Of a DNA stretch of 41,615 nucleotides, positions 22,843 through 30,940 are shown in pieces. Source of the stretch: an uncultured Prevotellaceae bacterium (GTDB taxonomy: Bacteria; Bacteroidota; Bacteroidia; Bacteroidales; Bacteroidaceae); NCBI GenBank assembly GCA_937891085.1, contig CALAEY010000003.1, positions 1-41,615 on the forward strand. Reading direction: 5' to 3'. How positions within the stretch are numbered: position 1 is the first letter of the stretch; every line of letters starts with the position of its first letter. The notes under the pieces are model-generated. The model saw nothing but the letters and a program-made list of their open reading frames with translations, had not been told where the DNA came from and did not search any database. The position numbers were made by a program, and so were the translations under genes.

Positions 22843-23616
22843 ATGATCACAGCAAGAGAGATAATCACCCACATGGAATCACTGCAGAATGAGCAGCAGC
22901 GGGAGGTATTGATGGGCTTTTTCAAGACGGGCCTTGGGGAATATGGCGAGGGTGATGAGTTCCTCGGGCTGAAGGTGCCACAGACACGTGAGGTAGTGAA
23001 AGAGGTATGGAAGGAGGTGCCATTGGATGAAGTACCAGAACTGCTGCGGAGCCCATGGCATGAGGTGCGCCTCTGCGGACTGCTGATACTGGTGGCAAAG
23101 TTCGATGCTGCTGCCAAGAAGAAGCAAGAACAGGAGTCCAAGTATATCTTCATACGTGATGAGATTCTGACGATGTATCTGGCTCATGCGGAGCAAGCCA
23201 ACAACTGGGATCTGGTGGACCTCTCCGCCCCGAAGCTCCTTGGAAAATGGATCATGCTACCAACAAACCTCGCTGGAGAAACAGACGAAATATCCTATAA
23301 GCGAAGTGTGATAGACGAGCTGGCACATAGCACCAACCTCTGGCGCCAACGCATGAGCATGGTGTGTACGTGGGAAACCTCCCATCAGGGCAACCCTTCT
23401 TGGTGCCTACGCTATGCAGAGATGCACCTCAGACATCCGCACGAATTGATGCAGAAGGCTGTGGGATGGATGCTGCGTGAAATGGGGAAACAAGTCAGCA
23501 TGGATCTGCTTCGAGACTTCCTAAAGCAGCATGTTTCTGAGATGCCTCGCACCACCCTTCGCTATGCCATCGAGAAGATGGATGATGCGGAACGTCGCTT
23601 CTGGATGAAGGTATAA
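22843..23616 (+). CDS. AlkD-like DNA alkylation repair protein
   Basis: HEAT-like alpha-helical DNA glycosylase family that removes alkylated bases such as 3- and 7-alkylpurines. 257 residues, mostly helical. Family features: FLGLKVPQTREVVKEVWKE early, LRSPWHEVRLCGLLILVAKFD, NNWDLVDLSAPKLLGKW (the conserved NxWDxxD helix), WRQRMSMVCTWETSHQGN and the C-terminal MQKAVGWMLREMGK. The aromatic and aspartate residues of the NNWDLVD helix correspond to the DNA-contacting site in AlkD. It has its own promoter; convergent with the DUF4293 gene. Confidence 0.88.
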   Translation: MITAREIITHMESLQNEQQREVLMGFFKTGLGEYGEGDEFLGLKVPQTREVVKEVWKEVPLDEVPELLRSPWHEVRLCGLLILVAKFDAAAKKKQEQESKYIFIRDEILTMYLAHAEQANNWDLVDLSAPKLLGKWIMLPTNLAGETDEISYKRSVIDELAHSTNLWRQRMSMVCTWETSHQGNPSWCLRYAEMHLRHPHELMQKAVGWMLREMGKQVSMDLLRDFLKQHVSEMPRTTLRYAIEKMDDAERRFWMKV

Positions 23617-23648
23617 AAAAATAAGGCCATGCAAGCATGACCTTATTA
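23612..23648 (-). terminator. Terminator between alkD-like and DUF4293 genes
   Basis: AATAAGG/CCTTATT with inner CATGC/GCATG; on the minus strand it is followed by seven T, ending the bamD-rpoZ-DUF4293 transcript. It may also serve the + strand gene. Confidence 0.75.
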
Positions 23649-23675
23649 ACTCTCTCGTAAATCGTCAAAATACCT

Positions 23676-24134
23676 TTATCTTAATCTATCTGCAGCCCTC
23701 ACCATCACCTCATCGCGGAAAATGCCCCTGAAGGCCAGGTAGCAGAGGATGATGCTCACAGCAGGCAGAGCCAAGCCGATGCCTGGACGGAAGCTCACAT
23801 CACCAATGCCGTCTTTCAGCGTGAAGATAAACACGGCAGCAGCGATATAATAGCCTATCAGCAGCACGGCATTGAAGACTGTCATGCGAATCTGCAGCAT
23901 GCGATTGTGATACAAGAAAAGAGTTGTCACAGCAATCACAGCACTGAGGATAAGCAAGCAGAGCAATCCCCAAGTAGACTGGAACTCACCGTTGGCAAAG
24001 CTGACGCCCAGAGGTTTCAGCACATGCGTGGTGATTCCATCGGCCTCGATATAAGAACCAATGGAGATACACATAGCTACCACCACTGCGACAGCAGCCA
24101 GCAACAGATAAACGGATTGAATGCGCTGTATCAT
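23676..24134 (-). CDS. DUF4293 family membrane protein
   Basis: 152 residues with four membrane segments (VYLLLAAVAVVVAMCIS; LLCLLILSAVIAVTTLFLY; VFNAVLLIGYYIAAAVFIF; IGLALPAVSIILCYLAF) and the family's N-terminal MIQRIQSVYLL. Function unknown. It is a Bacteroidota-specific family that usually follows rpoZ; here it overlaps the rpoZ stop as ATGA, so it is the last gene of the bamD-rpoZ unit. Confidence 0.85.
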   Translation of the reverse strand: MIQRIQSVYLLLAAVAVVVAMCISIGSYIEADGITTHVLKPLGVSFANGEFQSTWGLLCLLILSAVIAVTTLFLYHNRMLQIRMTVFNAVLLIGYYIAAAVFIFTLKDGIGDVSFRPGIGLALPAVSIILCYLAFRGIFRDEVMVRAADRLR

Positions 24135-24469
24135 AGGTCCATTTTCTCCTTATCCTTTGCAGGATTACGATAGTAGGTCTTACCCTCCATGAACTCCTGA
24201 ACGGCCATCAATGTAGGCTTTGGCAATTTCTCATAGTAGCGTGAGATCTCAATCTGCTCACGATTCTCAAAAACTTCCTCCAGATTGTCGTTGTAAGAAG
24301 CGAACTCAGCCAACTTCTTAGAAAGGTCATTCTTGATATCTACGCTGATTTGATTAGCACGCTTGCCCATGATGGCAATGGTCTCATAGATATTGCCTGT
24401 TTCTGCCCAAAGTTTCTCCAAGTCGCGCACCACTGTGGTGTTAGCGGCATTTGTCTTTCTGTAATCCAT
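24131..24469 (-). CDS. rpoZ: RNA polymerase omega subunit, Bacteroidota type
   Basis: Small subunit that stabilises beta' in RNA polymerase. 112 residues; the omega/Rpb6 core is ETGNIYETIAIMGKRANQISVDIKNDLSKKLAEF, followed by a helical tail ending EFMEGKTYYRNPAKDKEKMDL, typical for this phylum. Position between bamD and DUF4293 supports the call. Confidence 0.88.
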   Translation of the reverse strand: MDYRKTNAANTTVVRDLEKLWAETGNIYETIAIMGKRANQISVDIKNDLSKKLAEFASYNDNLEEVFENREQIEISRYYEKLPKPTLMAVQEFMEGKTYYRNPAKDKEKMDL

Positions 24470-24497
24470 CTTAATCTATTAATTGTTAATTTCTATC

Positions 24498-25322
24498 TTA
24501 TTCTTCATCCTCACTGACATTAGAAAGCACCTTCTCTGCCTTTGCCAGCATATCATCGGCCTCACCCTTGTACTTGCTCTCTGGGAACTCATTCTTGAAG
24601 GCATAGCACTCATCCAATGCATCGCGATAGCGGTCTATACGCTTGCTTGCCACACTGTTGGCAGCCATATCATACTTGGCACGCATCACCAGATAGGAAA
24701 GTTCCTCGCGATATTCGGTATAAGGATAATCTTTCAAGGCGTTCTGAGCCGTGATGACACAACTCTGATAGTTGTTTCCCAGATAGTTACCCATGTTATA
24801 GTACAGACGAGCGGAATAGAGTTCCTTCTCTACGAGCTTGTCCTGAAGGTCGAAAATCATGAATTCTGCCTCATTCTTCTTCTCACTCTGTGGGAACAGC
24901 TCCACAAATGACTGCAACTCACTGATAGCACTATAGGTTCCGCTCTGATCCAGACGAGCTTCTGGAGAGTAAAGGTAAAGCGACTTTCCGGAATAGAAGC
25001 GTGCTTCCTCAATGAACATGCCACGTGGATAGGTGTTGACGTACTGTGAGAAGCTCTCATGAGCCATCTGCAGATCATTGTCGTTGTAATAGCTCATGCC
25101 CAGCATGTAGAGAGATTCTTCACCCTTGTCCGAACCCTTGAGCACCACAATCACGTCATTCAGCAGAGTGATGGCCTTCGTGTATTTGCCCTCAGCGAAG
25201 AATGCCTTGGCAGCCTCGTATTTATAGGATCGGTCATTGTAGTTCAACAATCGGTTGAATCCCTGACAGGAACTGAACAGTAGTACTGCCATCAACGCTA
25301 TTATATGGTACTTCTTCTCCAT
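24498..25322 (-). CDS. bamD: Outer-membrane assembly lipoprotein BamD
   Basis: Periplasm-facing lipoprotein of the BAM complex that inserts beta-barrel proteins into the outer membrane. 274 residues from ATG 25322; an ATG seven codons earlier overlaps the promoter box at 25341-25348 and is rejected. Signal with lipobox LLFSSC. The mature part is five TPR-like helical pairs, starting KYEAAKAFFAEGKYTKAITLLNDVI and SLYMLGMSYYNDNDLQMAHESFSQYVNTYP. First gene of bamD-rpoZ-DUF4293, divergent from uvrB. Confidence 0.9.
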   Translation of the reverse strand: MEKKYHIIALMAVLLFSSCQGFNRLLNYNDRSYKYEAAKAFFAEGKYTKAITLLNDVIVVLKGSDKGEESLYMLGMSYYNDNDLQMAHESFSQYVNTYPRGMFIEEARFYSGKSLYLYSPEARLDQSGTYSAISELQSFVELFPQSEKKNEAEFMIFDLQDKLVEKELYSARLYYNMGNYLGNNYQSCVITAQNALKDYPYTEYREELSYLVMRAKYDMAANSVASKRIDRYRDALDECYAFKNEFPESKYKGEADDMLAKAEKVLSNVSEDEE

Positions 25323-25340
25323 TCTTATGCAAATAATGCG

Positions 25341-25348
25341 CAAAGTTA
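25341..25348 (-). promoter_or_regulatory. Promoter -7 box of bamD
   Basis: Minus-strand TAACTTTG fits TAnnTTTG, 19 bases before the chosen bamD ATG. Confidence 0.6.
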
Positions 25349-25401
25349 GACATTCGCAACGAATCTACCAACTCCTCTGTATTAATTTTTGAAAAATTCA
25401 C

Positions 25402-25409
25402 TATCTTTG
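25402..25409 (+). promoter_or_regulatory. Promoter -7 box of uvrB
   Basis: TATCTTTG fits TAnnTTTG, 22 bases before the uvrB ATG at 25431; it excludes the longer reading that begins at 25389. Confidence 0.6.
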
Positions 25410-25430
25410 TTGCCCATTAATGCATTTGTC

Positions 25431-27503
25431 ATGAGTAATTTTGAACTTACATCTACTTATAAACCCACTGGCGACCAGCCTGAAGCCATCCAACAACTCA
25501 CGGAAGGGGTGCTGGAAGGACTCCCTGCACAGACACTTTTAGGTGTCACTGGCTCTGGTAAGACTTTCACCATAGCCAACGTGATAGCCAATGTGAACAA
25601 ACCTACCCTCATCTTAAGTCACAACAAGACACTCGCTGCTCAGCTCTACAGCGAGTTCAAGAGCTTTTTTCCCAACAATGCGGTGGAATATTACGTGTCA
25701 TACTACGACTACTACCAGCCTGAAGCCTACCTACCAAAAACGGATACCTATATAGAAAAAGACCTGGCCATCAATGACGAGATAGATAAACTGAGACTGG
25801 CTGCTACCTCTGCCCTACTCTCTGGCAGAAAAGACGTTATTGTGGTCTCTAGCGTAAGCTGTATCTACGGCATGGGGAATCCAGCCGATTTCTATAACAA
25901 CCTCATCGAGATACAACGAGGGAAAAACTTCAGTCGCAACGTGTTCCTCCGTCGACTTGTGGAATGTCTGTATGTGAGAAATGACGTGGACCTGAATCGT
26001 GGCAACTTCCGAGTGAAAGGCGATACAGTGGACATCTACTTGGCATATGCTGATCATATACTCCGCGTCATCTTCTGGGGAGATGAGGTAGACAGCATTG
26101 AGGAGATAGACCCTATCAGCAATGTATGCTTGGGGAAGTTCGAGGACTACAAGATTTATCCTGCCAATCTTTTTATGACAAGTAAGGAAAGCACACTCAG
26201 GGCTATCCATGAGATAGAGACAGACCTACACGATCGTGTGAACTGGTTTGAGGAGCAGGGACTCTATGCTGAAGCCAAGCGCCTGAATGAACGTGTGACG
26301 TATGATATGGAGATGATCAGGGAACTGGGACATTGCTCTGGCATTGAGAACTACTCCAGATACTTCGACGGCCGTGCTGCTGGTACACGTCCCTACTGTC
26401 TGCTGGATTTCTTCCCCAAGGACTACCTGCTGGTGATTGATGAGAGCCATGTGAGTGTGCCACAGATCCACGCCATGTATGGAGGTGACAGAGCCCGCAA
26501 GGTGAATCTGGTGGAATATGGCTTCCGACTACCAGCAGCGATGGACAATCGGCCGCTGAAGTATGAGGAATTTATCGAGCTGACCCCTCAGACCATCTAT
26601 GTGAGCGCTACCCCAGCCGACTACGAACTTCAGCGTTCGGAAGGCATTGTCGTAGAACAGGTGATACGTCCTACAGGCCTGCTGGATCCAGTGATTGAAG
26701 TACGCCCAAGCACAAACCAGATAGACGACTTGATGGAAGAGATACAGCTCCGCATCGAACGTGGAGAGCGTACGTTGGTGACTACCCTCACCAAACGTAT
26801 GGCTGAGGAACTTACAGAACATCTGCTCAATGCTGGGATCAACTGCAACTACATCCATAGCGATGTGGATACGCTGGAGCGCGTGAAAATTATGAGCGAC
26901 CTTCGTGAAGGCATCTACGACGTACTGGTTGGTGTGAACCTCCTGCGTGAAGGACTGGATTTGCCAGAAGTATCGCTGGTAGCCATCATCGATGCAGATA
27001 AGGAAGGCTTCCTACGCTCTGAGCGCTCCCTGACTCAGACAGCTGGTCGTGCCGCCCGCAATGTGAACGGCATGGTCATCATGTATGCAGACATCATCAC
27101 TGAAAGCATGCAACGCACCATCGATGAGACTAATCGACGCAGAGAGATACAGCTTCGCTACAATGCAGAGAATGGCATCACCCCCAAGCAGATTCAGAAG
27201 GGCAAAAACCTCAGCGTCTTCAAGGGTTCTATCGATGCCTTTGAAGCAAATACGGGAACATCCGCAACCACGAATGCCGCTGGAAAGAAACCTATCCCTT
27301 ATGTGGAGCAAGAGCATAAGGTTTATGCAGCTGCCGATCCTATCTTGGGGTATATGAACAAGGAGCAGCTTGAAAAGAGCATAGAACAGACTCGCAGACT
27401 GATGAAGAAAGCCGCCAAGGAACTGGAGTTCATCCAAGCTGCCCAATACAGAGACGAGCTCTTACGCTTGGAAGACCTGTTGAAGGAGAAGTTTGGAGAT
27501 TAA
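25431..27503 (+). CDS. uvrB: Excinuclease ABC subunit B
   Basis: DNA-damage verification helicase of nucleotide excision repair, working with UvrA and UvrC. 690 residues. Walker A GVTGSGKT at 38-45; the tyrosine-rich beta-hairpin YYVSYYDYYQPEAYLP near 89-104; Walker B with VIDESH; YVSATPADYE; motifs V-VI GVNLLREGLDLPEVSLVAIIDADKEGFLRS and QTAGRAARN; C-terminal UVR domain near 650-685 (LEKSIEQTRRLMKKAAKELEF) that binds UvrC. Full length, no anomalies. Confidence 0.98.
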   Translation: MSNFELTSTYKPTGDQPEAIQQLTEGVLEGLPAQTLLGVTGSGKTFTIANVIANVNKPTLILSHNKTLAAQLYSEFKSFFPNNAVEYYVSYYDYYQPEAYLPKTDTYIEKDLAINDEIDKLRLAATSALLSGRKDVIVVSSVSCIYGMGNPADFYNNLIEIQRGKNFSRNVFLRRLVECLYVRNDVDLNRGNFRVKGDTVDIYLAYADHILRVIFWGDEVDSIEEIDPISNVCLGKFEDYKIYPANLFMTSKESTLRAIHEIETDLHDRVNWFEEQGLYAEAKRLNERVTYDMEMIRELGHCSGIENYSRYFDGRAAGTRPYCLLDFFPKDYLLVIDESHVSVPQIHAMYGGDRARKVNLVEYGFRLPAAMDNRPLKYEEFIELTPQTIYVSATPADYELQRSEGIVVEQVIRPTGLLDPVIEVRPSTNQIDDLMEEIQLRIERGERTLVTTLTKRMAEELTEHLLNAGINCNYIHSDVDTLERVKIMSDLREGIYDVLVGVNLLREGLDLPEVSLVAIIDADKEGFLRSERSLTQTAGRAARNVNGMVIMYADIITESMQRTIDETNRRREIQLRYNAENGITPKQIQKGKNLSVFKGSIDAFEANTGTSATTNAAGKKPIPYVEQEHKVYAAADPILGYMNKEQLEKSIEQTRRLMKKAAKELEFIQAAQYRDELLRLEDLLKEKFGD

Positions 27504-27511
27504 TAGATAAT

Positions 27512-27604
27512 GGGATAATGGAGAGTAGAGAGTAGAGAGTGGATTAAGGTGAAAATTGGGTCTCTGTAAATAATTTTCAATTTTCAATTTTCAATTCTCA
27601 ATTA
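27512..27604. repeat. Two heptamer strings between uvrB and prs
   Basis: GAGAGTA repeats three times near 27521-27541 and TTTTCAA repeats about four times near 27574-27600, each with a 7-base period. Confidence 0.6.
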
Positions 27605-27619
27605 TATAAACTACCTTTG
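27588..27619 (+). promoter_or_regulatory. Promoter of prs
   Basis: TACCTTTG (27612-27619) with TTTT (27588-27591) 20 bases upstream, inside the heptamer string; 32 bases to the ATG. Confidence 0.6.
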
Positions 27620-27651
27620 CATTCGAATTAATCAAAATATTCAAAATTAAA

Positions 27652-28590
27652 ATGAGCGAACAAGCACCTTTTAGAGTATTCTCTGGTACCAATTCCAGAT
27701 ACTTAGCAGAGAAAATCTGCGCTGAATTGGATTGTCCTCTGGGACAAATGAACATCACCCACTTTGCTGATGGCGAGTTTGCAGTGTCTTATGAGGAGTC
27801 TATCCGTGGAAAAATCGTTTTCTTGGTTCAATCTACCTTCCCTAACTCAGACAATCTGATGGAGCTCCTCTTGATGATTGATGCAGCTAAGAGAGCTTCT
27901 GCCAGAAGCATCGTGGCTGTGATCCCTTATTTCGGCTGGGCAAGACAAGACAGAAAAGACAAACCTCGTGTTTCCATCGGCGCTAAGTTGGTGGCCGACT
28001 TGCTTTCTGTGGCAGGTATCGACCGTCTGATCACAATGGATCTGCATGCAGACCAGATTCAGGGCTTCTTCAACATCCCTGTTGATCACCTGTATGCCTC
28101 TTCCGTTTTCCTGCCTTACATCGAGTCCCTGAATCTGGAGAATCTGGTGATTGCTACCCCTGATGCAGGTGGTTCTAAGCGTGCCAGCTCTTTTGCTAAA
28201 TACTTAGGCGCCCCTATGGTGATCTGTGACAAGAAGCGTGAGAAGGCTAATGTGGTTGCTTCCATGCAGGTGATTGGTGATGTGACCAATGCAGACGTGG
28301 TGCTGCTGGATGACATCGTAGATACAGCTGGTACCATAACGAAGGCAGCCAACCTGATGTTGGAGAACGGTGCTCACTCTGTACGTGCAATGGCCAGTCA
28401 CTGCGTGATGTCAGATCCTGCCTCGTTCCGAGTTCAGGAGTCAGGTTTGGAGGAGATGGTCTTCACAGACAGTATCCCTTATACTAAGAAGTACAGCAAG
28501 GTAAAACAGTTGAGCATCGCCAAGATGTTTGCTGAAACCATTCGCAGAGTGGTGAACAACGAGTCCATCAGTTCACAATACCTTATTTAA
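27652..28590 (+). CDS. prs: Ribose-phosphate pyrophosphokinase
   Basis: Makes PRPP from ribose 5-phosphate and ATP for nucleotide, His and Trp synthesis. 312 residues. Visible elements: the FADGEFAV N-terminal region, the flexible loop PYFGWARQDRKDKPR, the metal-binding TMDLHADQIQGFF segment and the PRPP loop VLLDDIVDTAGTITKAA. Own promoter and a strong terminator. Start ATG 27652. Confidence 0.97.
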   Translation: MSEQAPFRVFSGTNSRYLAEKICAELDCPLGQMNITHFADGEFAVSYEESIRGKIVFLVQSTFPNSDNLMELLLMIDAAKRASARSIVAVIPYFGWARQDRKDKPRVSIGAKLVADLLSVAGIDRLITMDLHADQIQGFFNIPVDHLYASSVFLPYIESLNLENLVIATPDAGGSKRASSFAKYLGAPMVICDKKREKANVVASMQVIGDVTNADVVLLDDIVDTAGTITKAANLMLENGAHSVRAMASHCVMSDPASFRVQESGLEEMVFTDSIPYTKKYSKVKQLSIAKMFAETIRRVVNNESISSQYLI

Positions 28591-28604
28591 TAAGATAAGT
28601 CATA

Positions 28605-28644
28605 AAAAACAAGGTGTCGAGAAAAATCCCGACACCTTGTTTTT
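28605..28644. terminator. Bidirectional terminator between prs and the NusG-like gene
   Basis: A 15-bp perfect stem (28605-28619 with 28630-28644) has an A-run on the left and a T-run on the right, so it works on both strands. Its right end overlaps the stop codon of the minus-strand NusG-like gene. Confidence 0.9.
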
Positions 28645-29722
28645 AATGCCCCAACCAAAGGTCATAATCGCTCAGACGTTTGATGATTTGTTCCTTGCCT
28701 TTTTTCTGTTTTTCTTCCTTCTTCCATTTATTCACTAATTCGTGTGCTTGTTCCCAATAGATATAGTTGTCTGTACAGATATAGAGTGTACAGATCAGAA
28801 GGGCTTTAGCCAACTCTGCCTTCACACAAGGGAACAACGCTTCAATCTCTCCTAGCATTTGCAATTTCTCCTTGTCTTTACCTAAAACAGTGTATGCCAA
28901 TAAAATTAGGCACAAGCGCTTACTACGTGTGATATCCGTATCTACTTCGAGATTACCAAATGAGCGGACAACCTCTGTAGCCACACTCCTGTCTGCCTCA
29001 GTCAGTTCATTTTTCAGGAAATGCCCCATAGCAACATGCAAACCATACCAATACTTGGATGAATCCAACCGAAAATAGAGGTGCTTACTCTTCTCATTGA
29101 GAGAAATCAATTCATATTGATCTGCATCAATATGAATCAATGGCACCCACAACAAATCTTCAACTTGCACAACAATATCCTTCCGTCCTGAGCCATTATA
29201 ACTCACTAAAGTCGCTTCTACACCAGCGAATGGCCCACTAATGATGCGTATGCGGTCTCCCTTCGACAGCTGATACACAGAAGGATCCAGAAGCGGGATT
29301 TGATTAGCATAAGCAGATGCGATCCACCTAAAGCGCTTCATCTCTGCATCTGAGACGTAAGGATAGCGTGCGTTGGGCCCTTCTCCCCTCCGAGGAAGGA
29401 AATTCATATTGGGGATACGACGTTTGATTTGGAGAATCTCATTGACAGATGAGTAGATGAACACGTAATTATATAATAAATACCTCTTTTGCTTGCTAAC
29501 ACCATTGGAACCCGATTGCATCGGTATATAGGTAGGGGCAAAGAAATCAAAAGATTTCTCACCCATAGCCACCCTTCTAAGTCTCTCAGCCTCAAGATCC
29601 ACCTCGCAGTTCTTTGTTGTAGCAGGCAACTTCATGACATACCAATGCTCTGCCTGAAGGCTTTTCAGATACTCAAGACGATCTTCCGAATCTGATAAGA
29701 GAGAGAGTTTTCTAATACTCAT
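28643..29722 (-). CDS. NusG-like transcription factor (UpxY-like) with long C-terminal extension
   Basis: 359 residues. The NusG N-terminal domain covers about 25-130 (HWYVMKLP ... NYVFIYSSVNEILQIKRRIPNMNFL, the RNA-polymerase-binding region). A KOW segment, LSKGDRIRIISGPFAGVEATL, is at 152-172. Residues about 210-359 are a helical extension with no NusG counterpart, ending in a Lys-rich region. Such paralogues in Bacteroidota (UpxY) usually head polysaccharide operons and prevent early termination. Here no glycan cluster follows; the gene is second in an operon, overlapping the secreted MORN protein stop by ATGA. The target operon is therefore unknown. Confidence 0.75.
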   Translation of the reverse strand: MSIRKLSLLSDSEDRLEYLKSLQAEHWYVMKLPATTKNCEVDLEAERLRRVAMGEKSFDFFAPTYIPMQSGSNGVSKQKRYLLYNYVFIYSSVNEILQIKRRIPNMNFLPRRGEGPNARYPYVSDAEMKRFRWIASAYANQIPLLDPSVYQLSKGDRIRIISGPFAGVEATLVSYNGSGRKDIVVQVEDLLWVPLIHIDADQYELISLNEKSKHLYFRLDSSKYWYGLHVAMGHFLKNELTEADRSVATEVVRSFGNLEVDTDITRSKRLCLILLAYTVLGKDKEKLQMLGEIEALFPCVKAELAKALLICTLYICTDNYIYWEQAHELVNKWKKEEKQKKGKEQIIKRLSDYDLWLGH

Positions 29723-30873
29723 GGCTGCAGACGATCGTTTTTATAGGTCCCCTTTCGGATGACGTTTCCGTCTTTATCTGTCTCCGTGAAAGCACCCTCG
29801 CGCTTACCTTCCTTGTAAGAGCCCTCGAAGCGCTTTCCGTCCTTGTCCACTTCCACACCCTTACCGTCTTTCTCACCCTTAGAAAAGTGTCCTGTATAGA
29901 CGGTGCCATTCACTTGGGTCAGTTTACCTTCCCCATCGAAGAGGTTGTTTTTCCACTGACCTTCATACACATCGCCATTGTTCCAATGGTAGGTTCCCGT
30001 TCCACTGCGCTCGCCATTGAGCCATTCGCCCTCATAGACAGCACCATTGGCCCACGTATAGGTACCCTTGCCATTCTGCAGGCCACCCTTGTACATGCCA
30101 ACGTACTTATTGCCATCGGCAAAGTAACAAACACCTTCGCCATTGCGTTCCCCATTCTCATAAGGGCCCTCATAGCGATCACCTGTATGGGAAAAATAGA
30201 TACCCTTGCCATGCTGCATGTCATTCTCCCAGTCGCCTATGTACTTATCGCCATTGGCATATTCGAACGTGCCTTTTCCAGAGCGCTTGTTGTCTTTCCA
30301 GCCACCTTCATACTTAGAGCCGTCTTCCCAGTAGAACACGCCCTCACCTTCTTTCTTATCGTCTTTCCAGTTGCCCTCATAGCGAGCGCCGTTCTTCCAC
30401 GTATAGGTGCCCTTTCCCTCACGCTTATCAGCCACCCATTGGCCTTCATAGACGTCACCATTATAGTAATACATGGTACCATCTCCCTGCTGATAGTCTT
30501 CAAACCACATGCCATCATAGCGATTGTTGTTGGCAAAGTAGTAGATGCCCTTACCATGCTGCTGATCTTGGTGCCACTGTCCTTCATACTTCTCACCATC
30601 TGTGAAGGAGTAGATACCGTAGCCTTCTCTCATCCCTTTCACATAGTCGCCCTCATAGGTGTCGCCCGTAGGGAAGGTAGTCTTACCCTTGCCGTCTGGC
30701 TTACGGCTTTTCATCTCTCCCGTATAGACAGCACCATCCTTGAAGGTGTATGTCTTGATGGAGATAGCTTGGTTTGTATTAGAGCCAAACAGATTGCCCA
30801 GCACCTGAGCTTGGGTCATGGTAGGTGCTATAAGCAGTGCGATGAGTGATATGATCGTATATAAATATTTCAT
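29719..30873 (-). CDS. Secreted MORN-repeat protein, 14 units
   Basis: 384 residues: signal peptide 1-22 (cut near TQA-QVL), a short linker, then 14 consecutive 23-residue MORN units from about residue 49 (pattern YEGxWxxxxxxGxGxYxxxxGxx) and a partial fifteenth (IRKGTYKNDRLQP). MORN repeats form an extended beta-hairpin strip that binds lipids or proteins. Here it would lie in the periplasm or at the cell surface. First gene of the operon with the NusG-like protein. The strictly repetitive DNA also leaves a long but meaningless open frame on the opposite strand. Confidence 0.9.
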   Translation of the reverse strand: MKYLYTIISLIALLIAPTMTQAQVLGNLFGSNTNQAISIKTYTFKDGAVYTGEMKSRKPDGKGKTTFPTGDTYEGDYVKGMREGYGIYSFTDGEKYEGQWHQDQQHGKGIYYFANNNRYDGMWFEDYQQGDGTMYYYNGDVYEGQWVADKREGKGTYTWKNGARYEGNWKDDKKEGEGVFYWEDGSKYEGGWKDNKRSGKGTFEYANGDKYIGDWENDMQHGKGIYFSHTGDRYEGPYENGERNGEGVCYFADGNKYVGMYKGGLQNGKGTYTWANGAVYEGEWLNGERSGTGTYHWNNGDVYEGQWKNNLFDGEGKLTQVNGTVYTGHFSKGEKDGKGVEVDKDGKRFEGSYKEGKREGAFTETDKDGNVIRKGTYKNDRLQP

Positions 30874-30896
30874 TCCTATTCGTTTTCTTTTCGCTG

Positions 30897-30904
30897 CAAA
30901 GTTA
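30897..30904 (-). promoter_or_regulatory. Promoter -7 box of the MORN-NusG operon
   Basis: Minus-strand TAACTTTG fits TAnnTTTG, 24 bases before the ATG. Confidence 0.6.
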
Positions 30905-30940
30905 TCATTTACCAGCTAAAATAAAAAAGAATACCTCATT

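Noticed and set aside
29887..30849. 320-codon open frame on the + strand opposite the MORN gene
   Set aside because: It mirrors the repetitive MORN codons, has no recognisable domain, promoter or ribosome site, and the minus-strand reading has a signal peptide and 14 clear repeats.
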